DNA of 64,000 nt. Origin: Rhodobacteraceae bacterium IMCC1335. GTDB lineage: Bacteria > Pseudomonadota > Alphaproteobacteria > Rhodobacterales > Rhodobacteraceae. Each line of letters opens with the position of its first letter. Within the stretch, counting starts at the first letter, position 1. The notes below the pieces were generated by a model. The model did not search any database. It saw nothing but the letters and a program-made list of their open reading frames with translations, and was not told the DNA's origin. The DNA lies in NCBI GenBank assembly GCA_039640495.1, contig CP046864.1, positions 992,001-1,056,000 on the forward strand, in the 5' to 3' direction. The position numbers and the translations under genes were made by a program. This document shows positions 9,818 through 19,521 of the stretch, piece by piece.

Positions 9818-11623
9818 ATGTCAGAATATACGTTTGAAACCCATGAATATGATGTTGTTGTTGTCGGCGCTGGTGGCGCTGGCTTGCGGGCAACTTTGGG
9901 CATGGCAGAGCAGGGGTTGCGCACCGCCTGCGTCACCAAAGTGTTTCCAACCCGCTCTCACACGGTTGCGGCGCAAGGCGGGATCGCTGCCTCGCTTTCA
10001 AATATGGGTCCAGATCATTGGCAATGGCACATGTATGATACCGTCAAGGGATCCGATTGGCTTGGTGATACGGACGCGATGGAATATCTGGCGCGCGAAG
10101 CGCCGAAAGCTGTTTATGAGCTTGAGCATTATGGCGTGCCATTTTCGCGCACCGAAGAAGGTAAAATTTATCAGCGGCCATTTGGCGGGCATACTACTGA
10201 GTTTGGCGAAGGCCCTCCCGTACAGCGTACCTGCGCCGCAGCCGATCGAACGGGCCACGCGATTTTGCACACGTTATATGGCCAATCGCTGAAGAATAAC
10301 GCTGAATTTTATATCGAATATTTTGCCATCGATTTGGTTATGTCTGAAGATGGGGTGTGCACCGGTGTTGTCTGCTGGAAGCTAGATGATGGCACGATGC
10401 ACGTTTTCAACGCTAAAATGGTCGTCTTGGCCACGGGTGGCTATGGGCGGGCTTATTTCAGTGCAACCTCTGCGCATACCTGCACCGGGGATGGTGGCGG
10501 CATGGTGGCGCGGGCTGGTTTGCCGTTGCAGGATATGGAATTCGTACAATTCCATCCGACGGGCATTTATGGATCCGGGTGCTTGATCACCGAGGGCGCG
10601 CGCGGCGAAGGGGGCTATTTGACAAATTCAGAGGGCGAGCGTTTTATGGAGCGCTATGCACCCCATTATAAAGATCTTGCGCCGCGCGATTACGTCAGCC
10701 GCTGCATGACGATGGAAATCCGTGAGGGGCGCGGCGTTGGCGCAGAGGGTGATCATATCCACCTTAATTTGAGCCATTTACCCCCCGAGGCTTTGGCCGA
10801 ACGCCTGCCCGGAATTTCGGAAAGCGCGCGGATTTTTGCCGGTGTTGACGTGACCAAGGAAGCAATTCCTGTTCTGCCCACCGTGCACTATAATATGGGC
10901 GGCATTCCGACCAACTATTGGGGAGAAGTTCTAAACCCAACGGCGGATAATCCAAACGCAGTGGTGCCCGGGCTCATGGCTGTGGGTGAAGCAGGCTGCG
11001 CATCGGTGCATGGCGCAAACCGCCTTGGCTCAAACTCTTTGATCGATCTAGTCGTGTTTGGGCGCGCAGCCGCGATCCGGGCTGGTCAGGTTGTCGATCG
11101 GGCCGCACAGATCCCCAGTTTGAACGCTGCTGAAATTGATAAGGCCTTTGACCGTTTCGATGGGTTACGTCATGCCAATGGCGCGGTGCCAACCGCTGAG
11201 CTGCGCCTTGAGATGCAAAAGACCATGCAATCCGATGCGGCCGTATTCCGCGCCTCGGACACATTGGCAGCCGGCCTCAGCAAAATGACCGAAATCGCCG
11301 CAAAAATGGATGATATCAAAGTGACTGATACCAGCCTCGTGTGGAATAGCGATCTTATGGAAACGCTTGAATTGGGCAATCTAATGCCCAACGCTTTGGC
11401 CACCATCGCCGGCGCCGAGGCGCGTAAAGAAAGCCGCGGCGCGCATGCCCATGAAGATTTCGCTGATCGAGATGATGCGGCTTGGCGGGTGCATACATTG
11501 GCGGTGATTGACGGCGCCAAATGCGATCTGAGCTATCGGCCGGTCGTGTTGGATCGCCTCACGGATGAAGATCAGGGTGGCATATCGCTTGAGAGAATCG
11601 CGCCTAAAGTGCGTACATTTTGA
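9818..11623 (+). CDS. sdhA: Succinate dehydrogenase flavoprotein subunit
   Basis: FAD-containing catalytic subunit that oxidises succinate to fumarate, 601 residues. The dinucleotide-binding motif [12 protein letters not shown] lies at 15-26 and the histidine for covalent FAD attachment is His48 in [11 protein letters not shown]. Substrate-site segments [20 protein letters not shown] and the HYNMGG motif are present, as is the C-terminal part with [13 protein letters not shown]. Complete; third gene of sdhCDAB, followed by sdhB after 49 bp. Confidence 0.97.
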   Translation: MSEYTFETHEYDVVVVGAGGAGLRATLGMAEQGLRTACVTKVFPTRSHTVAAQGGIAASLSNMGPDHWQWHMYDTVKGSDWLGDTDAMEYLAREAPKAVYELEHYGVPFSRTEEGKIYQRPFGGHTTEFGEGPPVQRTCAAADRTGHAILHTLYGQSLKNNAEFYIEYFAIDLVMSEDGVCTGVVCWKLDDGTMHVFNAKMVVLATGGYGRAYFSATSAHTCTGDGGGMVARAGLPLQDMEFVQFHPTGIYGSGCLITEGARGEGGYLTNSEGERFMERYAPHYKDLAPRDYVSRCMTMEIREGRGVGAEGDHIHLNLSHLPPEALAERLPGISESARIFAGVDVTKEAIPVLPTVHYNMGGIPTNYWGEVLNPTADNPNAVVPGLMAVGEAGCASVHGANRLGSNSLIDLVVFGRAAAIRAGQVVDRAAQIPSLNAAEIDKAFDRFDGLRHANGAVPTAELRLEMQKTMQSDAAVFRASDTLAAGLSKMTEIAAKMDDIKVTDTSLVWNSDLMETLELGNLMPNALATIAGAEARKESRGAHAHEDFADRDDAAWRVHTLAVIDGAKCDLSYRPVVLDRLTDEDQGGISLERIAPKVRTF

Positions 11624-11672
11624 GCGCGGCTGTGAAAATAAAGACGGGATATAAAGACCAGATGAGGGCAAT

Positions 11673-12452
11673 ATGGTTCAGCTAACGCTTCCTAAGAATT
11701 CACGGATCCGCACTGGAAAAACCTGGCCAAAACCAGCAGGTGCAACCAATATCCGCAAGTTTTCCATCTATCGGTGGTCGCCAGATGATGGAGAAAACCC
11801 CAGCGTTGATACTTATTTCGTGGATATGGATAGATGCGGCCCGATGGTCTTGGACGCGCTGATCAAAATCAAAAACGAAATTGATCCCACCTTGACCTTT
11901 CGCCGCTCGTGCCGGGAAGGTATTTGTGGCTCTTGTGCGATGAATATCGATGGCATTAACACGCTGGCTTGTATTTATGGCATGGATGAGATCAAGGGCG
12001 ATGTGAAGATCTATCCCTTGCCGCATATGCCCGTTATTCGCGATTTGATCCCTGATCTAACGCATTTTTATGCCCAGCATGCCAGCATCATGCCTTGGCT
12101 GGAAACCAAAACCAACCGTCCGGCGAAAGAGTGGAAGCAATCGATCGAAGATCGCAAAAAACTGGATGGGCTGTATGAATGCGTGATGTGCGCCTCTTGC
12201 TCAACCTCCTGCCCGTCTTACTGGTGGAATGGCGATCGCTATTTGGGGCCAGCTGCCTTGCTGCACGCCTATCGCTGGATCATTGATTCGCGCGATGAAG
12301 CTACAGGCGAGCGGTTGGATGAATTGGAAGATCCGTTTAAGCTCTATCGCTGTCATACGATCATGAATTGTGCCAAAACCTGCCCCAAAGGGCTTAACCC
12401 GGCTAAGGCGATCTCAGAAATTAAAAAGATGATGGTCGAGCGGACAGTCTAG
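11673..12452 (+). CDS. sdhB: Succinate dehydrogenase iron-sulfur subunit
   Basis: Carries electrons from FAD to ubiquinone through three iron-sulfur clusters. The 259-residue protein has the [2Fe-2S] motif [15 protein letters not shown], then the ferredoxin-like cysteines [16 protein letters not shown] and [17 protein letters not shown] for the [4Fe-4S] and [3Fe-4S] clusters. It closes the sdhCDAB operon. No terminator hairpin was recognised in the 50 bp before the next gene, so read-through into the DUF1989 gene is possible. Confidence 0.96.
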   Translation: MVQLTLPKNSRIRTGKTWPKPAGATNIRKFSIYRWSPDDGENPSVDTYFVDMDRCGPMVLDALIKIKNEIDPTLTFRRSCREGICGSCAMNIDGINTLACIYGMDEIKGDVKIYPLPHMPVIRDLIPDLTHFYAQHASIMPWLETKTNRPAKEWKQSIEDRKKLDGLYECVMCASCSTSCPSYWWNGDRYLGPAALLHAYRWIIDSRDEATGERLDELEDPFKLYRCHTIMNCAKTCPKGLNPAKAISEIKKMMVERTV

Positions 12453-12502
12453 CGCGCACAGAGCGGCCTGTTTACAGGGTCATTTTGTATAAGGGTGGTC
12501 AC

Positions 12503-13351
12503 ATGTTGGAAATGCCTGAAGATGGCGCTGCGCGCCAAGCTATAAAGCCCGTGATTTGTTATCCGGTTGAAAGCTTACCCAAGCCCGATATGGCGGCTTT
12601 GAAGACATTGCGCCAGTTCGCCGTAAAATCCGATGAAGTGATTATTGCACCGCGCGATGCCAGCTGTTTTGATGCGCCGGCGGGCTCGTTTTTTCGCATT
12701 TCTTCTATCGAAGGCGCGCAGGTTGGTGATCTGAATTTGTGGAACGCCCAAAATCTGCATGAACGGTTTTATTCTGGGAAAACCCGCGCTCTGCATGGCA
12801 CGCATCTCACGCAGGAAGAGCGGATGTGGTCATGCTTTCCCTATTTGAGGCCGATGGCAACGGTATTTGAAGATACGCTTGCATGGTATGGAGTCGATGC
12901 ATATGGGGGCTCGGTGCATGACGTGATTGGAACCCGCTGTGATCCGTACACGCATGGTTTGCTTTCGGGCGGTGAGGCCTATCACCACTGCTGTCATTCC
13001 AACTTAACCCGGGCTTTGGCGGGCAGGCTGGCACGGCCCGTGCGCGAGGTGGAAGAGATGGTGCATGATGTTTTGAACGTGTTTATGTGCACGGGGTTTA
13101 CCCGCGATACGGGGCAGTATTTCATGAAAGCCAGCCCTGTACGCCCAGGTGATTATCTTGAGTTTTTTGCCGAAATTGATCTTTTGGGGGCGCTAAGCGC
13201 CTGCCCTGGGGGGGATTGTTCCTTGGAACATTCCAGCGATACCGCGATATGTCATCCGCTAAAGGTCGAGATCTTTAGCGCGCCCCCGGATGCCTTGGCG
13301 GATTGGCAGGGCCCTGCACTGTCGAGCTATGATCGCGGCCACGGGGTGTAA
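12503..13351 (+). CDS. DUF1989 (urea carboxylase-associated type) protein
   Basis: A 282-residue protein from ATG 12503, preferred because an AAGGGTGG ribosome-binding site precedes it; a TTG 18 bp upstream is a weaker alternative. Features of the DUF1989 family are AGSFFRISSIEGAQVGDLNLW, HLTQEERMWSCFPYLRPM, the His/Cys cluster AYHHCCHSNLTRAL and CTGFTRDTGQYFMKAS. Relatives sit next to urea carboxylase genes, but no such gene is in this window, so this is a stand-alone copy. The conserved histidines and cysteines suggest metal binding (inference). The function is not established. Confidence 0.8.
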   Translation: MLEMPEDGAARQAIKPVICYPVESLPKPDMAALKTLRQFAVKSDEVIIAPRDASCFDAPAGSFFRISSIEGAQVGDLNLWNAQNLHERFYSGKTRALHGTHLTQEERMWSCFPYLRPMATVFEDTLAWYGVDAYGGSVHDVIGTRCDPYTHGLLSGGEAYHHCCHSNLTRALAGRLARPVREVEEMVHDVLNVFMCTGFTRDTGQYFMKASPVRPGDYLEFFAEIDLLGALSACPGGDCSLEHSSDTAICHPLKVEIFSAPPDALADWQGPALSSYDRGHGV

Positions 13352-13428
13352 TCACGCGGGCGCGAGCCCAAGCAAAACCTGTGATAGCGGCAAAAGGCGC
13401 GCGCCGTGCCCGGCTTTGCTGGGCCTTG

Positions 13429-14136
13429 TTATACGTCAAAAGCTGCGTGCAGCGCGATTTCCACCATATCTCCAAAGCTCTTTTCCCGCTGATCCGCGGG
13501 CAGCGCCTCGCCGGTTTGCAAATGATCTGAAACGGTCAAAACGGCCAGAGCCCGAACGCCATATCGCGCGGCAAGATTGTATAATTCGGCCGCCTCCATT
13601 TCGACACCCAAGATGCCATGGCGGGTCATTTCTTGGTTTAGGTCGGGACGCTCATCGTAAAACACATCTGACGAGTAGATACCGCCAATATGGGTTGCGA
13701 TGGCTTTGGCTTGCGCGGCGCGGGCCGCCGCCTCTAACAAAGCATAATCGGCGCAAGGGGCAAAGTTGAATTCTTTAAAAATGCCAAGAGACGGGGTGGA
13801 AATGCTGCTGGCGGTCATTGCCAGAATGATATCGCGTATCCCAACATGTGGTTGCATGCCGCCACAGGATCCAATTCGGATCAGAGTTTTGGCCCCATAG
13901 TCTTTGATCAGCTCATTGGCGTAGATGGATAAAGATGGCATGCCCATACCCGATCCTTGGATGGTCACCCTGTGGTCTTTATAAAACCCGGTAAATCCCA
14001 GCATGCCGCGCACTTCGTTCACAAGCGCGACGTCAGATAGGAAGGTTTCCGCCGCCCATTTCGCGCGATAGGGATCGCCGGGCAAAAGAACGGTTTCTGC
14101 GATTTGATCTGGGGTGGCACCGATATGGATTGTCAT
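13429..14136 (-). CDS. deoD: Purine nucleoside phosphorylase, DeoD type
   Basis: Hexameric PNP that splits purine (deoxy)nucleosides with phosphate, in nucleoside salvage. The 235-residue protein has the family opening [20 protein letters not shown], the phosphate/ribose segment [17 protein letters not shown], and [20 protein letters not shown], which holds the nucleoside-binding glutamates. The catalytic aspartate is expected in TVSDHL. The upstream GNAT gene ends 10 bp before its start, so the pair is probably co-transcribed. Confidence 0.94.
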   Translation of the reverse strand: MTIHIGATPDQIAETVLLPGDPYRAKWAAETFLSDVALVNEVRGMLGFTGFYKDHRVTIQGSGMGMPSLSIYANELIKDYGAKTLIRIGSCGGMQPHVGIRDIILAMTASSISTPSLGIFKEFNFAPCADYALLEAAARAAQAKAIATHIGGIYSSDVFYDERPDLNQEMTRHGILGVEMEAAELYNLAARYGVRALAVLTVSDHLQTGEALPADQREKSFGDMVEIALHAAFDV

Positions 14137-14145
14137 GAAAAGCCT

Positions 14146-14583
14146 CTATCGTGTATATTTTATGAAAGGGGTAAGCTGGCCGATCTGATCATATAGATGG
14201 CGGGCTTGGTGATTGAATTCTTGCGTCATCCAATAGACGCTTGGGCACCCGGCCTGATCGCTGGCGTGATACACGGCGTTGATTAAAGCTTTGGCAACCC
14301 CTTTGCCGCGTTGCTGCGGTGCGGTGAATAAATCTTGCAGATATACCACATCTTCGACCCGCCAATTATGCGGATGAAAAATATAATGCACCAAGCCCAC
14401 CATTTCACCGCCCAGTTCGGCCACGATTGCGTTTTGCCTTGTGATATCGTTTGAACAGAGGCGCTCAAAGGTGGTGCGATATACGTTTTCCGCCAGCTCG
14501 GTTTCATAAAATGCCAGATACCCCTGCCAAAGCGCCTGCCAGGCGTGATAGTCGTTGGGCCGTAAGCTGCGCGTTGTGATCAC
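14146..14583 (-). CDS. GNAT family N-acetyltransferase
   Basis: A 145-residue acyl-CoA-dependent acetyltransferase. It starts MITTRSLRPNDYHAWQALW, shows the beta-bulge strand VVYLQDLFTAPQQRGKGVAKAL with the pyrophosphate-binding pattern QRGKGVA of motif A at about residues 90-97, and ends with YDQIGQLTPFIKYTR. The acceptor substrate cannot be predicted. It lies directly upstream of deoD. Confidence 0.85.
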   Translation of the reverse strand: MITTRSLRPNDYHAWQALWQGYLAFYETELAENVYRTTFERLCSNDITRQNAIVAELGGEMVGLVHYIFHPHNWRVEDVVYLQDLFTAPQQRGKGVAKALINAVYHASDQAGCPSVYWMTQEFNHQARHLYDQIGQLTPFIKYTR

Positions 14584-14686
14584 CGCGTGTTCCTTTATTT
14601 GCTCTTGGCGAAAATCTAACGAAGCCTGCCAGACAAGGCCAGCCTTGTTCTTCGGAGGTTGTGATTTTTTGGGGCCTGCGGACGCG

Positions 14687-16654
14687 TTACTCTGCGGCTA
14701 AATCGGTTGGATCTGCAAGACTGACGATATCCATCATAATGGTGTTCAGTTCGAAATCTTTCGGGGTGTATATTTTTGCAACGCCCATCGCTGTCAGACG
14801 GATCATATCCTCTTGTGGGATAATGCCGCCAACCACCACGGGAATATTATCAAGTTGGGCCAGTTGCAGGCGTTTCATCATATCTTCTACCAAAGGAATA
14901 TGGCTGCCCGATAAGATTGACAGACCGATCACATGGGGCTGGTGCTCTTGAACAGAGGCAATCAGTTGTTCGGGGGTTAAGCGGATGCCATCATAAGCAA
15001 TCTTCATTCCGCAATCGCGTGCGCGGGCGGCGATTTGCTCGGCCCCGTTCGAATGGCCGTCAAGCCCGGGTTTGCCCATCAAAAAGCCCAAGCGGCGCCC
15101 CAGCTTCTGACTCACAAGATCGACCGCATCGCGAATTTCATCCAGCCCTTCGCTTTGGTTGGACACGCCATGCGCCACGCCGGTTGGCCCTCTGTATTCG
15201 CCATAGATAAGCCGCATTTGCGCCGCCCATTCGCCGGTTGTTACGCCGGCTTTGGCCGCAGCGATAGAAGCGGGCATGATGTTCTCACCTGCCCGCGCCG
15301 CCGCGCGTAAGCTGCGCAGCGCGGTCGCAACGGATGCGTCATCGCGGGCGCTGCGCCAAGCGTTCAACCGGTCCACCTGATCTTGCTCAACGGCGGGATC
15401 AACCGTCATTATGCCACCATCTCCGGCGGTAAGCGGCGAAGGCTCTCCCGTGGTGAATTTATTGACCCCAACCACGGTGGTTTCTTTCGAAGCGATCTTG
15501 TTCAGCCTTTGCGTGTTGCTTTCCACGAGGCGCGATTTCATGTAGCCGATCGCTTCGATTGCGCCGCCCAGCGCATCAAGCGATGCCAGCTCATGGCGCG
15601 CTTCGTCTTTCAAACGCTCAACCTTGGCCTCGATGGTGGGGTTGCCGTCGAACAGATCTTCATATTCCAGCAGATCGGTCTCAAAGGCCATGATCTGCTG
15701 CATCCGCATCGACCATTGTTGATCCCAGGGGCGCGGTAGGCCCAAAGCTTCATTCCAAGCTGGCAATTGCACGGCTCGCGCGCGGGCATTTTTTGACAAT
15801 GTGACCGCCAGCATTTCGATCAGAATACGATAGACATTGTTTTCCGGTTGCTGTTCGGTAAGCCCCAGTGAATTAACTTGCACCCCATATCTGAACCGTC
15901 GGTATTTTGGATTTTCAACGCCATAGCGGGATTGGCAAATTTCATCCCACAACTCCACAAAAGCGCGCATCTTACACATTTCTGTGACGAAGCGAATGCC
16001 TGCATTCACAAAAAACGAGATACGACCGACGAGTTTGGGAAAATCATGCGCTGGCACGCGTGCTTGCAACTCATCCAATACCGCGGTTGCGGTTGCCAAA
16101 GCAAAGGCAAGTTCTTGTTCTGGTGTCGCTCCGGCTTCTTGTAAATGATAAGAGCACACGTTCATCGGGTTCCACTTTGGCAGCTGCTCATAGCAATATT
16201 CTGCCACATCGCCGATCAATTTGAGCGAGGGTTGCGGGGGGCAAATATAGGTGCCTCGCGACAAATATTCCTTGATAATATCATTTTGCACGGTGCCTTG
16301 CAGCGCTCTTATATTGGCGCCCTGCTCCTCAGCAACCGCGATATATAACGCCAGCAGCCAAGGGGCTGTAGCATTGATCGTCATTGAGGTGTTCATCTGG
16401 TCGAGGGGGATCTGCTCAAACAGACTGCGCATATCGCCAAGATGGCAAATTGGCACCCCGACTTTTCCAACTTCCCCCTGCGCCAATAGATGATCGCTGT
16501 CATAGCCTGTCTGGGTGGGTAAATCGAAGGCTACCGACAATCCTGTCTGGCCTTTTTGCAAATTTGATCGGTAAAGCGCATTTGAGTCGCGCGCCGTTGA
16601 ATGGCCCGCATATGTTCTGATCAACCATGGACGATCTTTTGGTGATGGGCTCAT
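14687..16654 (-). CDS. ecm: Ethylmalonyl-CoA mutase, coenzyme B12-dependent
   Basis: Rearranges (2R)-ethylmalonyl-CoA to (2S)-methylsuccinyl-CoA with adenosylcobalamin. The 655-residue single chain holds the substrate TIM barrel (about 1-510), opening with PWLIRTYAGHSTARDSNALY and AFDLPTQTGYDSDH, and a C-terminal B12 domain with DGHSNG (Asp532, His534 as lower cobalt ligand), LSILSGSH and VVVGGIIP. Length and lack of a long N-terminal extension fit Ecm (MeaA) rather than the larger methylmalonyl-CoA mutase, and the divergent ccr neighbour is the classical context. The gene is complete. Confidence 0.92.
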   Translation of the reverse strand: MSPSPKDRPWLIRTYAGHSTARDSNALYRSNLQKGQTGLSVAFDLPTQTGYDSDHLLAQGEVGKVGVPICHLGDMRSLFEQIPLDQMNTSMTINATAPWLLALYIAVAEEQGANIRALQGTVQNDIIKEYLSRGTYICPPQPSLKLIGDVAEYCYEQLPKWNPMNVCSYHLQEAGATPEQELAFALATATAVLDELQARVPAHDFPKLVGRISFFVNAGIRFVTEMCKMRAFVELWDEICQSRYGVENPKYRRFRYGVQVNSLGLTEQQPENNVYRILIEMLAVTLSKNARARAVQLPAWNEALGLPRPWDQQWSMRMQQIMAFETDLLEYEDLFDGNPTIEAKVERLKDEARHELASLDALGGAIEAIGYMKSRLVESNTQRLNKIASKETTVVGVNKFTTGEPSPLTAGDGGIMTVDPAVEQDQVDRLNAWRSARDDASVATALRSLRAAARAGENIMPASIAAAKAGVTTGEWAAQMRLIYGEYRGPTGVAHGVSNQSEGLDEIRDAVDLVSQKLGRRLGFLMGKPGLDGHSNGAEQIAARARDCGMKIAYDGIRLTPEQLIASVQEHQPHVIGLSILSGSHIPLVEDMMKRLQLAQLDNIPVVVGGIIPQEDMIRLTAMGVAKIYTPKDFELNTIMMDIVSLADPTDLAAE

Positions 16655-17079
16655 TTACGCAACCTTTGCGATATAATATTATTACTATTTTTTGTTTTTA
16701 TATGAAATAATATACCAATGTCAATTCGCTGCGCTGCGGCAGGCTGAAATTTCCATCTGCTTCTTGATCTGGGCTTTGTAGACGAGGACGAACCTTATAA
16801 ATCAAATGTTTTATTGGCTGTTGTGATCTTTTTATGGATCTTAGCGAATATTTATTTGGAATTATTTTAAATAGGTTTCTTGCCCCGCGATTTGGCTATG
16901 GCAGCGCGTGCTACGCCAATTTAAATTTCATCTGAGTTTATTCCGCATAATTTTTTAATTGAAATGTAATTATATTTCAAAAATATATTAAATAAGGTTG
17001 CAAAGTTACCTTTTGGGCGATAACGGTGGCTGAGGCAAAAATTTCTGCGCTGCGGCGCGACAGGGCATAGGAGAGAGTA
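16655..17079. other. AT-rich divergent intergenic region between ecm and ccr
   Basis: This 425-bp gap separates the divergently transcribed ecm and ccr genes, so it must hold at least two promoters. It is markedly richer in A and T than the flanking genes, with several TAATAT/AAATAT runs near 16670-16700 and 16970-16990. I see no ORF, hairpin terminator or RNA gene. The only structured element noticed is the inverted repeat at 16959-16980. A single TTGCAAAG stretch at 16998-17005 resembles half of the TTTGCAAA sites known for short-chain-acyl-CoA regulators, but it is unpaired. Confidence 0.6.
16959..16980. promoter_or_regulatory. Inverted repeat TTGAAAT-N8-ATTTCAA upstream of ccr
   Basis: Perfect 7-bp arms TTGAAAT (16959-16965) and ATTTCAA (16974-16980) separated by 8 bp, centred about 110 bp before the ccr ATG and 315 bp before the ecm ATG. 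The 22-bp footprint and position suit a dimeric regulator of ccr. The surrounding AT-rich sequence makes chance occurrence likely enough that this is only a candidate. Confidence 0.3.
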
Positions 17080-18357
17080 ATGGCGCTTGATGTAAAGCCT
17101 GAAACGGCACGCTATGAGGCCAAAGAAAAAGATTTATACGACGTCGGAGAAATGCCGCCATTGGGGTTTGTTCCAAAATCTATGCATGCCTGGGCCATTC
17201 GCCGCGAGCGGCATGGCGAACCGGATCGCTCGTTCCAATTGGAAGTTGTGGATGTCCCTTCGTTGGGCAGTCATGACGTGCTGGTTTTGGTAATGGCTGC
17301 CGGGGTGAACTATAACGGAGTTTGGGCTGGTTTGGGCATTCCAATAAGCCCGTTTGATGTGCATAAAGCCGCGTATCATATCGCTGGCTCTGATGCCTCT
17401 GGTATCGTTTGGGCCGTCGGCGAAAAGGTCACAAGATGGCGCGTCGGGGATGAGGTGGTGATCCATTGCAATCAGGATGATGGAGATGATGAAGAATGTA
17501 ATGGTGGCGACCCGATGTATTCTGCCAGTCAGCGGATTTGGGGTTATGAGACACCGGATGGATCTTTTGCACAATTCACGGCGGTACAATCACAGCAATT
17601 GATGCCGCGCCCCAAGCATCTGACATGGGAAGAAAGTGCCTGTTACACGCTGACATTGGCGACCGCCTATCGGATGCTATTCGGGCACCACCCACATGAC
17701 CTAAAGCCAGGGCAAAACGTGTTGGTTTGGGGCGCGTCTGGGGGTTTGGGCTCTTATGCAATCCAACTGATCAATACGGCTGGCGGGAATGCGATTGCCG
17801 TGATTTCGGATGAAGATAAACGCGACTTTGTGCTGAGCTTGGGCGCGAAAGGCGTTATCAATCGCAAAGATTTTAAGTGTTGGGGGCAATTGCCGGTTGT
17901 GAATTCTGAGGCATATAAAACCTGGTTCGCCGAGGTGCGCAAGTTTGGCAAGGCCATTTGGGAGATTACGGGCAAGGGCGTGAATGTGGATATCGTGTTC
18001 GAACACCCCGGTGAAAGCACCTTCCCCGTTTCGACCTTCGTGTGTAAAAAAGGTGGGATGGTGGTGATCTGTGCGGGCACCACAGGGTATAATCTGACGC
18101 TAGATGCACGTTATCTTTGGATGAACCAGAAGCGCGTGCAAGGCAGCCATTTTGCGCATTTGCAGCAAGCCTCAGCGGCCAATAAGCTGATGATCGAACG
18201 GCGGTTAGATCCTTGCATGTCCGAAGTCTTTGGTTGGAATGAGATTCCCGCCGCGCATATTAAAATGCGCCGCAATGAGCATAAGCCGGGAAATATGGCG
18301 GTTTTGGTACAAGCGCCACGGGCAGGTTTGCGCACGTTTGAGGATGCGATTTTATAG
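17080..18357 (+). CDS. ccr: Crotonyl-CoA carboxylase/reductase
   Basis: Key enzyme of the ethylmalonyl-CoA pathway: NADPH-dependent reductive carboxylation of crotonyl-CoA to (2S)-ethylmalonyl-CoA. The 425-residue medium-chain dehydrogenase/reductase has the N-terminal GroES-like half with MAAGVNYNGVWAGLGIP, the Ccr-specific HCNQDDGDDEECNGGDPMYS insert, the NADPH motif WGASGGLGSYAIQLI at about 217-230, and the C-terminal GSHFAHLQQASAANKLM stretch. The ATG at 17080 follows a GGAGAGAG ribosome-binding site. It faces ecm across a shared promoter region and is followed by the quorum-sensing genes. Confidence 0.95.
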   Translation: MALDVKPETARYEAKEKDLYDVGEMPPLGFVPKSMHAWAIRRERHGEPDRSFQLEVVDVPSLGSHDVLVLVMAAGVNYNGVWAGLGIPISPFDVHKAAYHIAGSDASGIVWAVGEKVTRWRVGDEVVIHCNQDDGDDEECNGGDPMYSASQRIWGYETPDGSFAQFTAVQSQQLMPRPKHLTWEESACYTLTLATAYRMLFGHHPHDLKPGQNVLVWGASGGLGSYAIQLINTAGGNAIAVISDEDKRDFVLSLGAKGVINRKDFKCWGQLPVVNSEAYKTWFAEVRKFGKAIWEITGKGVNVDIVFEHPGESTFPVSTFVCKKGGMVVICAGTTGYNLTLDARYLWMNQKRVQGSHFAHLQQASAANKLMIERRLDPCMSEVFGWNEIPAAHIKMRRNEHKPGNMAVLVQAPRAGLRTFEDAIL

Positions 18358-18564
18358 GCTCAAAAAGGACGCCTCGGGCAGGTTGCCACGAAGCGCTTCT
18401 GTCAGGGGAGGGCGCAGTCTTTTATGTCCGTTCTATGCTTTTCAGTGGGTTATTGTGAACCCCCTCACTATTTTTGGGGAGTTGGAAAACGCGAATTTCG
18501 TTAAATCAGACGCTTTGCTATCCTAGACTTAACACTCTGTTAACCATTTTTCGTGAGAATCGCT

Positions 18565-18783
18565 ATGACGCATAATTGGATTATTGATGTCCTTTCAGAT
18601 CTTCGTACTTTCGCCGAGAAGAACGGCCTAGAGGGGCTGGCTTTGCAATTAGACAATGCGCAATTAATGGCCGCACTGGAAATTGCGGCAAAAACCGAGG
18701 GGCTGCGCAGTGACGCGTTACACAAAGATCACGACCTTCGAACCCACGCTGGGCCGCCTCGAGAACGCCAGCCAGCTGGCTGA
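18565..18783 (+). CDS. Small uncharacterised protein preceding luxR
   Basis: A 72-residue frame from ATG 18565; a GTG at 18553 would add four residues. The first half, MTHNWIIDVLSDLRTFAEKN and the following GLEGLALQLDNAQLM, looks like an amphipathic helical protein and I recall similar small ORFs beside roseobacter luxR genes. Its 3' end overlaps the probable luxR start by 74 bp in another frame, and the last 15 residues (rich in H, R and P) look like overlap-driven sequence. The overlap points to translational coupling. No function can be assigned. Confidence 0.6.
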   Translation: MTHNWIIDVLSDLRTFAEKNGLEGLALQLDNAQLMAALEIAAKTEGLRSDALHKDHDLRTHAGPPRERQPAG

Positions 18784-19438
18784 TGTTCAATCCGTTATTG
18801 AAGAATTTCGCGATGTATTTTGCGTTGATCATATGGTGTATCATTGGGTGAATTCGAAATGTGGGCGGCTGGGGGTGGGCACGTATTCGGGCGCTTGGGT
18901 CAGCCGTTATATCCAGCAATCCTATATTCGTATCGATCCGGTGATTTTGGGGTGCTTTCAGCGGTTTCACCCCGTTGATTGGAAAGATCTTGATTGGTCA
19001 AGCAAAGCGGCGCGGGCGTTTCAGGCCGACGCGTTAGATCATGGGGTGGGTCGTCAGGGGCTGTCTATTCCGATCCGTGGGCCAAAAGGCCAATACGCTT
19101 TGTTTACGATCAGTCATAACGCTTCGGATGAGGCATGGGCGGGCTTTATCGAAATAGCTCGGCGCGATCTTATTTTAATTGCGCATTATTTTAATAAAAA
19201 AATTTTAGATATCGAAGCCGAAGGTATCGCAGCTCCCAGCCCCGCGCTTTCCCCGCGCGAAAATGAAACGCTGACATTTCTGGCGCTTGGGTATAGTCGG
19301 GGGCAAGTTGCGCATACATTATGCATTTCGGAAAATACATTGCGCGTCTATATTGAAAGTGCGCGCTATAAATTGGGCGCTGCCAATACCACGCATGCGG
19401 TTTCTTTGGCAGTCAGCCGCGGGTTGATTTTGCTCTAG
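18710..19438 (+). CDS. LuxR-type acyl-homoserine-lactone-responsive regulator
   Basis: Quorum-sensing transcription factor of 242 residues if started at GTG 18710, which has GAGGGG upstream and gives an N terminus VTRYTKITTFEPTLGRLENA; an ATG at 18683 is the alternative. The autoinducer-binding domain keeps the ligand-contact residues in SGAWVSRYIQQSYIRIDPV and HPVDW (Trp, Tyr, Asp-Pro, Trp). The C-terminal GerE-type HTH runs from LSPRENETLTFLALGYSRGQ to TTHAVSLAVSRGLILL. The cognate synthase gene follows 83 bp downstream on the same strand. No clear lux box was recognised. Confidence 0.9.
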   Translation: MTRYTKITTFEPTLGRLENASQLADVQSVIEEFRDVFCVDHMVYHWVNSKCGRLGVGTYSGAWVSRYIQQSYIRIDPVILGCFQRFHPVDWKDLDWSSKAARAFQADALDHGVGRQGLSIPIRGPKGQYALFTISHNASDEAWAGFIEIARRDLILIAHYFNKKILDIEAEGIAAPSPALSPRENETLTFLALGYSRGQVAHTLCISENTLRVYIESARYKLGAANTTHAVSLAVSRGLILL

Positions 19439-19521
19439 CTCGCCTGCGCTGCGCGCGCATGTCTAAGCTAAGTTTAATGCTCTGATCCTAGTCCTTTTAA
19501 GGCAATCAGGGGATTATATAT

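Noticed and set aside
14570..14583. TTGTGATCACC near the GNAT start, considered as a third copy of the TCA palindrome
   Set aside because: It lacks the last conserved base, is unpaired, and overlaps coding sequence, so it is probably chance.
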